A stretch of 64,000 bases of DNA from Gammaproteobacteria bacterium 45_16_T64 (GTDB taxonomy: Bacteria; Pseudomonadota; Gammaproteobacteria; Pseudomonadales; Ketobacteraceae), in NCBI GenBank assembly GCA_002162955.1, contig MABD01000037.1:464573-528572 (forward strand). The letters are read 5' to 3'. The notes beneath the pieces are model-generated. The model did not search any database. It was not told the origin of the DNA and saw only the letters and a list, made by a program, of their open reading frames with translations. A program made the position numbers and the translations under genes. Position 1 is the stretch's first letter. Every line of letters begins with the position of its first letter. This document shows, in pieces, positions 56,401-64,000 of this stretch.

Positions 56401-59400
56401 ACCTTAGGTGGGCTACCACAAGCAGGTGAAATCACCCGCACGCTAAACGCCCTGCGCCAGTCAGAAATAAACACAAGCAAAATTCATAATAGAATCAAAA
56501 ATGCGCCGCTCCAAAGAGAAATACTCAAAAATACCAGCGCCAGCATTCGGAACAAGTTAGCAAGCTTCACCGACAATCCAAAATTTAGCAGCAGTATTAA
56601 AAATAGAAGTATTGATCGCCACAAAAAGTCAGCAGATCACATGATTCAAGTGATGGAGCAAGACAGAACACGCACAGAGAAAGCGCTCTATAGTGACATT
56701 AATGCGTGGGAACAACACGTCTCCAACAATCAAACCACCATTCAAGACCTGAGCGACAATGTCGTTGCCACATCCGAACAACGCTTACAGGCAATGGATG
56801 ATAACCAACAATCCAGAAAGTCTGCATTAGAAAATCGTCATGCAGACATGCAAGCCGCCCTAGAGCACAAACACAGCCAAGATAAAGCAGACCTTAACAA
56901 GAATATCGCCAGCCTTGAGCAACAGAAGAGCAGTAAAAAAACCCGCTTTGAGAGCGAGCAGAATAAAATAAATAGTGGTAATAAAGTTGCCCCAAGCACC
57001 ATCGCAGCAAACAATCCACACTATGACACCCACATAAAACACCTTAAGAATACCTCCAGCAATACACCGCCAAAGCCCTATGCCTATGTTCAATCCATAA
57101 TCGTAGAGGATGTGCATATGACAGCTGTCAAAATTCCTGACAGCACACTAAGTACCCCGTCAAAGATTGGTGGGAGGTTTACCAAATCAGTCACTGTGGG
57201 TATGGGTGTATTTGAAAGCATTAACCTTCTACAATCTGGTTCAGCCATCGTGGAAGCTTTTAAGAAAGATACCGTCGACACCGTGACTATACTCAGGTTC
57301 AGCAGTGCTATTCTTGATGCCGTCGATACTGCCATCGCTATAGTGAGTACCGCAAAATTACAAACCCAGATTAGCTCAGCGCCCTGGCTTTTCGCGCATG
57401 CACTAAAATTTTCCCTGGCAGCCAACGCACTGAGTGCCGCGCTATCGGTTCACGATGGGCTCGCCAGTATGAAAAAAGGCGATGATGCCTATGTATCCCA
57501 TTTCGTCATGGCAGCAGGGTTCTCTCTCAGTGGCACCGCCTCGATCATAGCTATCGCCACAGCAGGAATAACATTGACATCAGCGGCGTCACTACTACTG
57601 TTGATTGTGGGGGTACTTGGCGTCGGCCTTGTATTAGCGGGTGTTTTACTTCTGATCTATGTCTGGACGGAGGACAAAGACTTTTGGCAAATGTGGCTAA
57701 ATAGCGGTCCCTTTAGTCTGTCTGACAATAGGCGATTGATCACATTACGAGAAGTAAAAGCGCTAAAATACCCCAAGAAACTACAACACGTTCCGACAGG
57801 CGCATCCGAAATCGATGCTCCCCAAACCGCGCAGCACGACAGCGATGACAATGAAAGCGCCCTGCTCGAGCACAAAGAACTCCGCCACAACATTCAATTC
57901 AGTCACGACTCCAGTGTTGTCAGTGTCAACGAAGTGCACACATTACGCGCCACCTTGCAGCACCTGTTAGCACCACAATCCACGGGGATACTCCCCAGCA
58001 GCGTACACATTGACGTGATCGGGCATTCCAATAAGATAGGCTCTATCGAACACAATCAAATATTGTCAGCAGAACGCGCTAACGCGGTGCAAAACACGCT
58101 ACTACAGCTTGGCTTTCACGAAAACGTAAGTACTACAGCGTTAGGTGAACTCGACCCTACACGCCCCTGTGACACAGAAGATGATTTGATTCTTAATCGA
58201 CGGGTAGAAGTCATTGTTAGCTACACCCAAGAAGTACAAGAAGCCCCTGTTGACGACGACAGCCAAACAACAACAAACATTTACTATTATAAGGATAGTG
58301 AATTCGCCCCCTCCTATACAGCGGCTCCGCCCTATGGAGCCGCTCCCATAACCATGGGTATTCGTTACCTGGGAGCCAACCCTGCGTCATTTACAACAGA
58401 AAAGAATACTTGGCTTGCTGTACATGTGAGATGGCTTAACTTATATATTATATTTGATAAAAACTACAACCTTCTCGGCATCAAAAAAGAATACGTAGAA
58501 AATAGTAATTGGTTATCTGAGCTACTTTTCGAAAAAGAGGCCGATGGTTATTCTGACAACGAAGCCGATAATACCGTCGCCTATAACGGGCATACCATCA
58601 ATACTACCAGTAAGCTATTAACCCTAATCCTGCCAAAGGGAGAAAAACTCCCACTTGGAACTCTTGGTACCAAAATACCCAACTGTGAAAGCGCCAGTCA
58701 GATAGAGGGCTACTTTCAGGCCCTATCGGTTAAACACGACGACCGATCTAAAGAAATCGTCGAGTCCTACAAAGAAAACAGGGTGCATAACCAATGGCTA
58801 GAGGAAAATGCAAATTCTGACGAAGAGAAATTTATATTGGCTTGGAAGGACTACCCGCAATCCAATCACGAGGCAATATTGAATGGCATGTTTCCATTAA
58901 AAGCAGATTTGGAGTTAACCTACAGGAAAACCGAGACAGAGTTTTTACCCTCCTATGGTATGGCCATGCCAGCAGCAATTACTACCCGGTGGGGTAACCA
59001 AGCAAAGATCACGCTTGATGTGCCGTATTTTATTGAAGGGAAGAGTAAACTGTGGATAGAACTTCGATTGAAGCGAAATGAGTATCACGAAGAACATGTA
59101 GACCGAAAACAATCTGCCCCAGTATATCTGCCTAACTCCAAATTATTCTCGCCTAGCACTGCAACGCTAACCAGGGATAGACTAGAAATAACATCAATAA
59201 GTAATTTGGACAAAACTACACCCTCTGATAGCAGAGACTCACATCCAACAATATCAAAAATTGTAGACGGCAATAAGTCGAGGATTATATCGATAAACAT
59301 TCCATTTCAACCACAAGTTAACTTCCCTCTCCTAAAACCAAGGCGTAAGGTAGAAATAGAAATGTGGGTACGATTAAGTATAGATGGTAACGATGACAGC

Positions 59401-59532
59401 TCCGACATAACTAGTGAAAATGGATACTGGCAACCGTATCGCTGGAAGGACACAGATGATGACAAATACAAAAACCCTGATCACCGATGGATTACTATAA
59501 ATAGGAATTGTTATATTGCCGACTATGATTAA
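53449..59532 (+). CDS. Giant VasX-like putative T6SS effector with coiled coil, membrane segments, OmpA-like domain and C-terminal repeats
   Basis: About 2,027 residues from the ATG at 53449 (53416 also possible). Residues ~15-200 resemble the VasX/BTH_I2691 N-terminal region: PILPLRYSTV, LLRPGWLYVYRDG and IAYSEFQWPWLRI. Residues ~520-1195 are a Gln/Glu/Lys-rich coiled coil. Hydrophobic segments lie at ~1275-1337, and strongly at ~1352-1405 (SLLLLIVGVLGVGLVLAG). An OmpA-like domain follows: GHSN at 1525-1528 (usually GHTD), LSAERANAV, NRRVEV at 1583. Two repeats start near 1610 and 1822 (EFAPSY at 1618, EFLPSY at 1831). No VgrG, PAAR or adaptor gene is adjacent. It is convergent with immunity-like paralogues. 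Pore formation is inferred from VasX. Confidence 0.72.
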   Translation: MTKKLADAVFAMNKVNIRVLDLTVPPGYFPILPLRYSTVDKIDTLLASRDAFHDNPDNADETQQINSLISRLENREFTQQLLRPGWLYVYRDGHLFKEYQVKPEQDSCDKPDVEASVMLLQEVELQDEQGKDEREANGDTNIFVMVPETGHYEIAYSEFQWPWLRINSFGGIAKTPEDDDSVKRPFLMKGTPSPESDEGLVNGDKKTTQSLRQARMRVVDPAERSNDIVTTKHEGGTDDFLTLLTENITNILPDLTKHNKKQKERMEQTVVCTLYDNTDISNELTKRLDIAWQYLESVVADVQNPEHVKDSPLDKKYPMAKWHSTAMLSQALIYQRPKDIDGSTLWQRDKGYKEVKDRLDHNEIRNTLQIDKLNALNNLINHTKNDIADWFEDTYYSDCRCFTLIEQLHAELMDYESLPQIEDDPSADIDTPEEPLSILPGEPQYQCYLYHKITKLFYRLGDRPKSLDLVLKGDASSTAKLERENNDDRGKKLVFQLFAHESDFFLHKLLFKTDDPVFTYEKAFGEELRAADERYQQSLTLAQEKSDTMAAADQAIRSDDPELIENQQALVQHRAELDEVERRITEATQAQQDANSPNPDEPENAASLASLSEITAFKDDMFADTAFLQNNESIWQSLHKRAIDDQAERQEQLSYYQTLLIAVTGDEKEEAEAQGQIDVLETSIDDLDTQILNFKQQKSRASKLAQLSLKQLELAELQLSLVKLESQSAQYNNYHAVESLEEEKQIAQAKVTMTQERQKLLEGIHARENEIARQAEFTKISEEFAQREDSESNEPLDIQVPRRMLLFVMTLIGIADELIKLNNEKAHKQQIINTEISIRRITIVLGFSYSPLTVQQMQDAASLNPAILPNDSQSPSHLRNANLLDQTADNWRQEKLAAQYKANVDSLDDVLDNARDRLTNLDSIQKKEISTLQNNKKAALERFDERYSNRRSLYNDQITSAKQRIAKLKSEISTHKADIANLNKTLGGLPQAGEITRTLNALRQSEINTSKIHNRIKNAPLQREILKNTSASIRNKLASFTDNPKFSSSIKNRSIDRHKKSADHMIQVMEQDRTRTEKALYSDINAWEQHVSNNQTTIQDLSDNVVATSEQRLQAMDDNQQSRKSALENRHADMQAALEHKHSQDKADLNKNIASLEQQKSSKKTRFESEQNKINSGNKVAPSTIAANNPHYDTHIKHLKNTSSNTPPKPYAYVQSIIVEDVHMTAVKIPDSTLSTPSKIGGRFTKSVTVGMGVFESINLLQSGSAIVEAFKKDTVDTVTILRFSSAILDAVDTAIAIVSTAKLQTQISSAPWLFAHALKFSLAANALSAALSVHDGLASMKKGDDAYVSHFVMAAGFSLSGTASIIAIATAGITLTSAASLLLLIVGVLGVGLVLAGVLLLIYVWTEDKDFWQMWLNSGPFSLSDNRRLITLREVKALKYPKKLQHVPTGASEIDAPQTAQHDSDDNESALLEHKELRHNIQFSHDSSVVSVNEVHTLRATLQHLLAPQSTGILPSSVHIDVIGHSNKIGSIEHNQILSAERANAVQNTLLQLGFHENVSTTALGELDPTRPCDTEDDLILNRRVEVIVSYTQEVQEAPVDDDSQTTTNIYYYKDSEFAPSYTAAPPYGAAPITMGIRYLGANPASFTTEKNTWLAVHVRWLNLYIIFDKNYNLLGIKKEYVENSNWLSELLFEKEADGYSDNEADNTVAYNGHTINTTSKLLTLILPKGEKLPLGTLGTKIPNCESASQIEGYFQALSVKHDDRSKEIVESYKENRVHNQWLEENANSDEEKFILAWKDYPQSNHEAILNGMFPLKADLELTYRKTETEFLPSYGMAMPAAITTRWGNQAKITLDVPYFIEGKSKLWIELRLKRNEYHEEHVDRKQSAPVYLPNSKLFSPSTATLTRDRLEITSISNLDKTTPSDSRDSHPTISKIVDGNKSRIISINIPFQPQVNFPLLKPRRKVEIEMWVRLSIDGNDDSSDITSENGYWQPYRWKDTDDDKYKNPDHRWITINRNCYIADYD

Positions 59533-59597
59533 CTTGTAACCTAGAGGCATAGCTTTCAAATCAATTCAGTATTCGAAAGCTACATTCTATACATGAG

Positions 59598-60686
59598 CTA
59601 ATCAAATATACGTTCGAACCCCCTTTTCAAATAGTATTGATACCTTTTCCAAGACCTCAAATAACTTCGTGAATCCCGTGAAAAAGCAATTAGATCACTA
59701 GAAATAACTGGATATATAAAAGAAGCGTAAATTTCTACTGGTATGCTATTTCCAATACTTATATTGAAGTACTCTTTACCGTTTCTTTCCACTGGTTCTG
59801 AACAATAGATCACACTTCCATTAGGAGTATACGCTCGATGATCTTCGTATTTCACCATTACAAACCCATCTCCAACAAGAATTTCATCACTGTTCATTCC
59901 ATTACTAGCAGCAATATTAACCCCCCTAAGTAAACGGAGAGTTACTTTATGATAATCATAAATTGGTATCTCAGTAATTGGAATATTACTTAAATCTGGT
60001 TTTAGCACAGGTATTCGCACATAACATGCGTCTTTATATGGGCGCCTATCACTCGTTGAATTATTCCTATCCAGCTCTAATTCAACCAGACTCTCATCTG
60101 CAAAAATTTCATAACCGGTAGCACTACGTAAACCGGAGGGAACAGACATATTCAAAACTGCCCGCCCCACACCGCTATATTCAATCATGGAATTCAGCGG
60201 CTTATCTAAATTCAGAAAGCCAGACAACTCCAATGTTATCGTTCCCTCTCCGTCACTAAGTTTATCCTCATCATATGAGATGGGCCCCATAGTCATATGT
60301 TCAAATTCACTGATAAGAGGTTTACTTATTTTCTTAGCTGTCACTATAAGGTTCGTTGCCTCTCCAGAAAAGGTGGACAAAATCCACCAAGTCATCACCA
60401 ATATAACTGGAATCAACACACCCTGGTAAACATAAGACAACCCAATTAAATTCCCTCGCTTTGGATCATCATCCTCAAGTCTATCCGCCTCAACCAATAG
60501 ACGACTAAAAAAAGCACAATAAAACAAGAATATGCCATATAGAAAAAACACCGCATAGGTGAATTTTTCCATGAAACCACCGAGAGCCCCCGCAAATGAG
60601 AACGCGACAATACACACCCCAAGAATACCGATAGCAGCATGAATTGGCGTAGCCATGCCTTTGTAGAGATTTGATACCCACTGCAT
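59598..60686 (-). CDS. Membrane-anchored immunity-like protein, paralogue copy 1
   Basis: A 362-residue protein with three predicted helices (about 14-36, 39-61, 82-105) and a ~255-residue soluble C-terminal domain. Positive residues in the short N-terminus and in the loop after helix 2 (RLEDDDPKRG) put the C-terminal domain in the periplasm. It is convergent with the effector-like gene, stop to stop in 65 bases. Its first ~105 residues are almost identical to copy 2, while the C-terminal domain differs throughout. AAGGG precedes the ATG. Family unknown to me. VasX immunity (TsiV2) is also an inner-membrane protein, which suggests but does not prove an immunity role. Confidence 0.8.
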   Translation of the reverse strand: MQWVSNLYKGMATPIHAAIGILGVCIVAFSFAGALGGFMEKFTYAVFFLYGIFLFYCAFFSRLLVEADRLEDDDPKRGNLIGLSYVYQGVLIPVILVMTWWILSTFSGEATNLIVTAKKISKPLISEFEHMTMGPISYDEDKLSDGEGTITLELSGFLNLDKPLNSMIEYSGVGRAVLNMSVPSGLRSATGYEIFADESLVELELDRNNSTSDRRPYKDACYVRIPVLKPDLSNIPITEIPIYDYHKVTLRLLRGVNIAASNGMNSDEILVGDGFVMVKYEDHRAYTPNGSVIYCSEPVERNGKEYFNISIGNSIPVEIYASFIYPVISSDLIAFSRDSRSYLRSWKRYQYYLKRGFERIFD

Positions 60687-60956
60687 CCTATGAAGCCCTT
60701 TCTTTTATATTACGAATTTGGATCGAATGATATCACAACAGTGGAATTTGGAGGTAATTTGAAAGATATGGGATGCGCATTTCAGACAAAATTCTTGCCT
60801 AATCTAGCTGAAGCCAAAAAGTACCTTAACATAATTTTATTTTCAGAATAGTATAAAAGCCAATCATCAGAGAAACGTAAATCTAAGTTTCTATTTAGCC
60901 GATAATCCTTAGCAGAGCTGTCGCATATTCTTGCATTTCGCCACTAGCTCCCGAAA

Positions 60957-62048
60957 CTACTGCTCAACTAAACGTTCAAAGCTCCTTTTTAGATAATATT
61001 GATACCTTTTCCAAGGCCTAAGATACGACCGTTTTTCACGCCTATATCCAATAAGATCTTTAGATACAGTCGGATAAATAAAGTTCGCATTAACCTGCAC
61101 AGGTATACCATTATCCAAACCTACACTAAGATACTCTTTGCCACCCCTTTCTAGCGGCCCCGAACAATATGCTAGACTTCCTGAGGGTTTATATGCGAGA
61201 TGATCTCTATATTTAATCATCACAAAACCATCCCCTACCAATAAGTCCTCGCTATGAATTCCACTATCCGTTTTTAACTTTACTCCCTTAAGCAACCTAA
61301 GAGTAACGTCGTGATTTGCATAAATTGATATTTCACTAACAGGAACACTACTCAAATCCGGTTTCAATACTGGGATTCGTATATAGCAAGCATCTCGATA
61401 GGGGCGTTCATCACTCGTCGCTCCACTGGAGTCTAACTCCAAATCTACAGAGTTTTTCCCTTCGAATATTTCATAGCCAGGAAGCCCACTCAGATTGGAA
61501 GGGATAGACATTGAAATAGTAGCTCCTCCCTTCCCTTTATACTCAATCATTGATTTCAGAGGTTTATCCCCCCTCAAAGAATCATATAATTTCAAAGTTA
61601 TCGACTGCATCCCTTCATCAAGATTATCCGCATCATACTCTATGGGCCCCCTAGTCATATGCTCAAATTCACGAATGAGAGTTTCATTTACGTTGTTCGC
61701 TGTAATAACTAGATTATTTGCCTTCCCAATAAAAGTAGACAAAATCCACCACGTCATCACCAAGATAATCGGAATCAACACACTCTGGTAAACATAAGAC
61801 AACCCTATCAACTTCCCGCGCTTCGGATCATCATCTTCGAGTCTGTTCGCTTCAACCAATAGTCGGCTAAAAAAAGCACAATAAAACAAGAATATGCCAT
61901 ATAGAAAAAACACCGCATAGGTGAATTTTTCCATAAACCCACCTAGAGCTCCTGCGAATGAGAACGCGACAATACACACCCCAAGAATACCGATAGCAGC
62001 ATGAATTGGCGTAGCCATGCTCTTGTAGAGATTTGATACCCACTGCAC
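60957..62048 (-). CDS. Membrane-anchored immunity-like protein, paralogue copy 2
   Basis: A 363-residue paralogue of copy 1, starting at a GTG with AAGGA upstream. By eye the first ~105 residues differ from copy 1 at about five positions (for example Gly10/Ser, Asp68/Asn, Asn79/Lys). DNA blocks coding for the helices are identical over tens of bases. The periplasmic domain is clearly related but much more divergent. The ~50 bases before the start also match those before copy 1, including a GATATCACA-like block, so the duplicated unit includes upstream DNA. Confidence 0.8.
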   Translation of the reverse strand: MQWVSNLYKSMATPIHAAIGILGVCIVAFSFAGALGGFMEKFTYAVFFLYGIFLFYCAFFSRLLVEANRLEDDDPKRGKLIGLSYVYQSVLIPIILVMTWWILSTFIGKANNLVITANNVNETLIREFEHMTRGPIEYDADNLDEGMQSITLKLYDSLRGDKPLKSMIEYKGKGGATISMSIPSNLSGLPGYEIFEGKNSVDLELDSSGATSDERPYRDACYIRIPVLKPDLSSVPVSEISIYANHDVTLRLLKGVKLKTDSGIHSEDLLVGDGFVMIKYRDHLAYKPSGSLAYCSGPLERGGKEYLSVGLDNGIPVQVNANFIYPTVSKDLIGYRREKRSYLRPWKRYQYYLKRSFERLVEQ

Positions 62049-62172
62049 TCTAAGGAGTCCTTTCTTTTACGTTAATAATTTTGACTGAATAATATCACAG
62101 CAGCAGATTCTGCTGGTAATGCGAAAGCCAAATAGGGAGTTGCTTCCAAACTCCAACCCACAGACATAACTG

Positions 62173-62324
62173 CCGACCACTCTCAATATCAATGGTTCTG
62201 TCGAGGGAACTGATATAAGTGAAGAGAAAGGCTATTGGCCCCCTACCGTTGGACTTATATCGAAAATGACAATCATCGCTGACTAACTATGTACGAAACA
62301 ACCTACGTAGCGGGCTATGATTAA
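62173..62324 (+). pseudogene. Vestige of an effector C-terminal tail
   Basis: Reading plus-strand from 62179, the codons give TLNINGSVEGTDISEEKGYW (to 62238), then PP and a stop at 62286. The giant effector ends with RLSIDGNDDSSDITSENGYW and QP, the same spacing and key residues (GYW, DIS/DIT, DG/NG). A further short frame at 62289-62324 ends TTYVAGYD-stop, like the effector's end CYIADYD-stop. So a second effector's 3' end, now frameshifted and without its body, lies between paralogues 2 and 3, just before the stop of copy 3. No intact start or gene is present. Confidence 0.7.
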
Positions 62325-62373
62325 GTACAGCTTCCAATATTGTAGGCACCGACCCAGAGAGACTTATTAGACT

Positions 62374-63462
62374 TCAATGAAAAAGACCCTCGAACCCTGA
62401 CCTAAGATAACTCTGAAATCTCTTCCAACTTCGGAGATAGTGCCTCTTTCCAGCCGAATAACTGATGACTTTAGTCGATATATTGGGGTATATAAATCTA
62501 GAAACAATTTCGTCAGATAGATACTGATAGACAGCCATATCAAAATAGTTTTTACCCTTGTTTTCAATTGATGTCCTACAGTAACCAACTCTTCCATTAG
62601 CGTAATAAGTGTTATGGTCTTTATACTTCAGCATTAAACTACCTTCCCCCAACAACAACTCCTCCTTAGATACTACGCCACTACTATGCAACTCAACTCC
62701 CCGGTGTAACATCAGTGTTTTTTCATGGTAAGAAGAAATTACAATCTTGGTTTGAGGTATATCACCTAATTCAGGGGACAAAACAGGAATATGTATATAA
62801 CATGAATCAAGATATGGTCTATCATCATTAACCGATCGATTAACATCGAGCTTAAGTTCAATGGGATTATTGTCTATAAAAATCTCGTACCCCGGTAGAT
62901 TAACAAGATCACTAGATACCGACATTTCAATCCTTACCGGCTCTTTCCCAGGGTAATCGACCATTCTTTCTAATACATCATCATTTTGCAGAAACCCTGA
63001 AAGCTTCAACGTCAAAGTCACCTCTCCCTTTTCATTCAAACCCTCGTCATATTCAATAGACCCCATTGTCATATGTTCAAACTCACGAATTAAAGGTTCA
63101 CTAATACTTTTTGCAGTAATAACGAGATTATTCGCTTTTCCGATCGCTGTAGACAAAATCCACCACATCATCACCAAGATAACCGGAATCAAAATACTCT
63201 GGTAAACATAAGACAACCCTATCAACTTCCCGCGCTTTGGATCATCATCTTCAAGTCGATTCGCCTCAACCAATAGCCGGCTGAAAAAAGCACAATAGAA
63301 CAGAAATATGCCATATAGAAAAAATACCGCATAGGTGAACTTTTCCATGAAACCACCGAGGGCACCTGCGAATGAGAATGCAACAACACATACTCCAAGA
63401 ATACCCGTCATGGCATGAACTGGAGTGGCAGCACCTGTGTATAACATTGAAATCCATTTCAT
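62374..63462 (-). CDS. Membrane-anchored immunity-like protein, paralogue copy 3
   Basis: A 362-residue paralogue. Start set at the ATG at 63462 (MKWISMLYTG, aligned with MQWVSNLYKG of copies 1 and 2), with AGGAG eight bases upstream; the frame's outer start at 63486 is unsupported. Helices 1-3 and the RLEDDDPKRGK loop are conserved, though less identical than copies 1 and 2 are to each other. The periplasmic domain diverges strongly but keeps anchors such as GYEIF, IPVL, GYCR and the C-terminal RSWKRFQSYLRSGFEGLF. It follows the effector-tail vestige, repeating the tail/immunity layout seen at copy 1. Confidence 0.8.
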   Translation of the reverse strand: MKWISMLYTGAATPVHAMTGILGVCVVAFSFAGALGGFMEKFTYAVFFLYGIFLFYCAFFSRLLVEANRLEDDDPKRGKLIGLSYVYQSILIPVILVMMWWILSTAIGKANNLVITAKSISEPLIREFEHMTMGSIEYDEGLNEKGEVTLTLKLSGFLQNDDVLERMVDYPGKEPVRIEMSVSSDLVNLPGYEIFIDNNPIELKLDVNRSVNDDRPYLDSCYIHIPVLSPELGDIPQTKIVISSYHEKTLMLHRGVELHSSGVVSKEELLLGEGSLMLKYKDHNTYYANGRVGYCRTSIENKGKNYFDMAVYQYLSDEIVSRFIYPNISTKVISYSAGKRHYLRSWKRFQSYLRSGFEGLFH

Positions 63463-63591
63463 TCCGTAAACTCCTGTCGAAAACACTCGTAAATTTAAAT
63501 CTATAGAAACAATATTAAATAGAAATAAGGGACATCACCGAAGTTCAATAAAAAAATCATGTCGTTACCCCTAGTGGTATAGAATTAACCA

Positions 63592-63902
63592 TCAAATAAA
63601 AATACCTTCAAAACCTGATCTAAGATAATATTGAAATCTTCCCCATGACCGAATCCTTTTTCTTGTCGTAACTTCATAACCCATCAAATATTTTGCTAAG
63701 CTGGGGAAAACAAACTTAGCGAACATATCACCACTGTAGTATCTATAGTGCTGAGCAGTAAAATATTTTCGATCTTTTCTTACTATTGGCCTTTGACAAT
63801 AATTTGTTCCACCATCCACACTATAAGTATCGCTGGAAAATGACCTCATCATTAGATCTCCCCCCTCAATAAAGGCCGCCTCCCTCATAGAAACCCCATC
63901 AA
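63592..63902 (-). pseudogene. Truncated fourth immunity-like paralogue (C-terminal part only)
   Basis: Only about the last 105 residues of the paralogue family remain, from a segment reading IDGVSMREAAFIEGGDLMMR to RSWGRFQYYLRSGFEGIFI. It aligns with the corresponding end of copy 3 (YLRSGFEGLFH, NYCQRP against GYCRTS). The membrane helices and most of the periplasmic domain are missing. The homology stops at IS-like repeat DNA beginning near 63903. An apparent start at 63930 lies inside that repeat and is an artefact. Probably non-functional. Confidence 0.78.
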
Positions 63903-64000
63903 TGTCAACGGTAGTCCAAAACTGACCCACTTTACGTCATAAACGGTAATTGAAAACTGACCCACCCATGATTATTTAGCGATCGCTTGTGGCGGCGCGA
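63903..64000. mobile_element. End of an IS21-like insertion sequence (partial)
   Basis: The 13-mer AAAACTGACCCAC occurs twice in direct orientation, at 63918-63930 and 63953-63965, 35 bases apart. Internal direct repeats of this GTGGGTCAGTTTT type are familiar at the ends of IS21-family elements. The left boundary is probably at TGTCAACGG (63903), since homology to the immunity-like family ends there. The rest of the element, including istA/istB, would lie beyond the window. The IS family is recalled from pattern, not verified. Confidence 0.6.

Noticed and set aside
58320..58344. Nine-base perfect hairpin (AGCGGCTCC/GGAGCCGCT) inside the effector gene
   Set aside because: It lies within a coding Ala/Pro-rich repeat and has no T-run; explained by codon repetition.
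53449..59532. Rhs, CDI/FHA-type or RTX exoprotein identity for the giant gene
   Set aside because: No YD repeats, no haemagglutinin repeats or TPS signal, and no GGxGxD repeats; the N-terminal pattern fits VasX-type proteins better.
1..64000. CRISPR arrays, tRNA or rRNA genes
   Set aside because: I found no regularly spaced direct repeats of CRISPR type and recognised no tRNA or rRNA sequence, though short RNA genes are hard to exclude by eye.

Overview
The window looks like part of the chromosome of an aerobic, lipid-using, probably marine gammaproteobacterium. The signs are PilG/H/I/J/ChpA-type chemosensory genes, a LexA-controlled yebG, MsbA and LPS genes, a wax ester synthase, a TRAP transporter and several acyl-CoA catabolic clusters. 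I name no genus: no rRNA or species marker gene is present.

Layout. (1) Positions 1-11.5 kb hold a minus-strand catabolic cluster: metallo-hydrolase (cut by the window edge), SDR, IVD-type acyl-CoA dehydrogenase, biotin-dependent carboxylase alpha, enoyl-CoA hydratase, carboxylase beta, acyl-CoA ligase, alpha-methylacyl-CoA racemase-like protein and a second acyl-CoA dehydrogenase. A divergent AraC-type regulator follows. The gene set resembles liu/atu (leucine/isoprenoid) clusters and fits methyl-branched acyl-CoA breakdown. (2) 13.3-22.7 kb is a Pil-Chp-like chemosensory operon that unusually contains a periplasmic amino-acid-type binding protein directly before the chemoreceptor. (3) 22.7-25 kb has yebG with a strong SOS box, a Crp/Fnr regulator and a secreted six-cysteine protein. 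(4) 25-29.3 kb is a TRAP transporter operon. (5) 29.6-33.8 kb is a crotonase/thiolase/SDR module with an operator-like palindrome over its promoter, then a DUF445 membrane protein. (6) 33.8-40.1 kb carries lipid-related genes (MAPEG, wax ester synthase, VOC, alpha/beta hydrolase, di-iron-type hydrolase) and a MerR regulator. (7) 40.5-46.1 kb is an AT-rich LPS region (O-antigen ligase-like, glycosyltransferase-like, msbA). (8) 46.4-53.3 kb has a pyridoxamine-oxidase-like protein, a GMC oxidoreductase with a Tat-lipoprotein partner, an alkylsulfatase-like lipoprotein with a divergent LysR, a P-loop kinase and a TrmH-type methyltransferase. (9) 53.4-64 kb is the most unusual part. A ~2,030-residue VasX-like protein (N-terminal VasX-type region, very long coiled coil, membrane segments, internal OmpA-like domain, two C-terminal repeats) faces a convergent tandem array of three intact membrane-anchored paralogues. 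A fourth copy is truncated, apparently by an IS21-like element, and a vestige of an effector C-terminus lies between copies two and three.

The last region reads as an effector/immunity locus that has expanded and decayed by module duplication. It is my main candidate for an undescribed system. All family calls come from motifs read by eye; no database search was possible.
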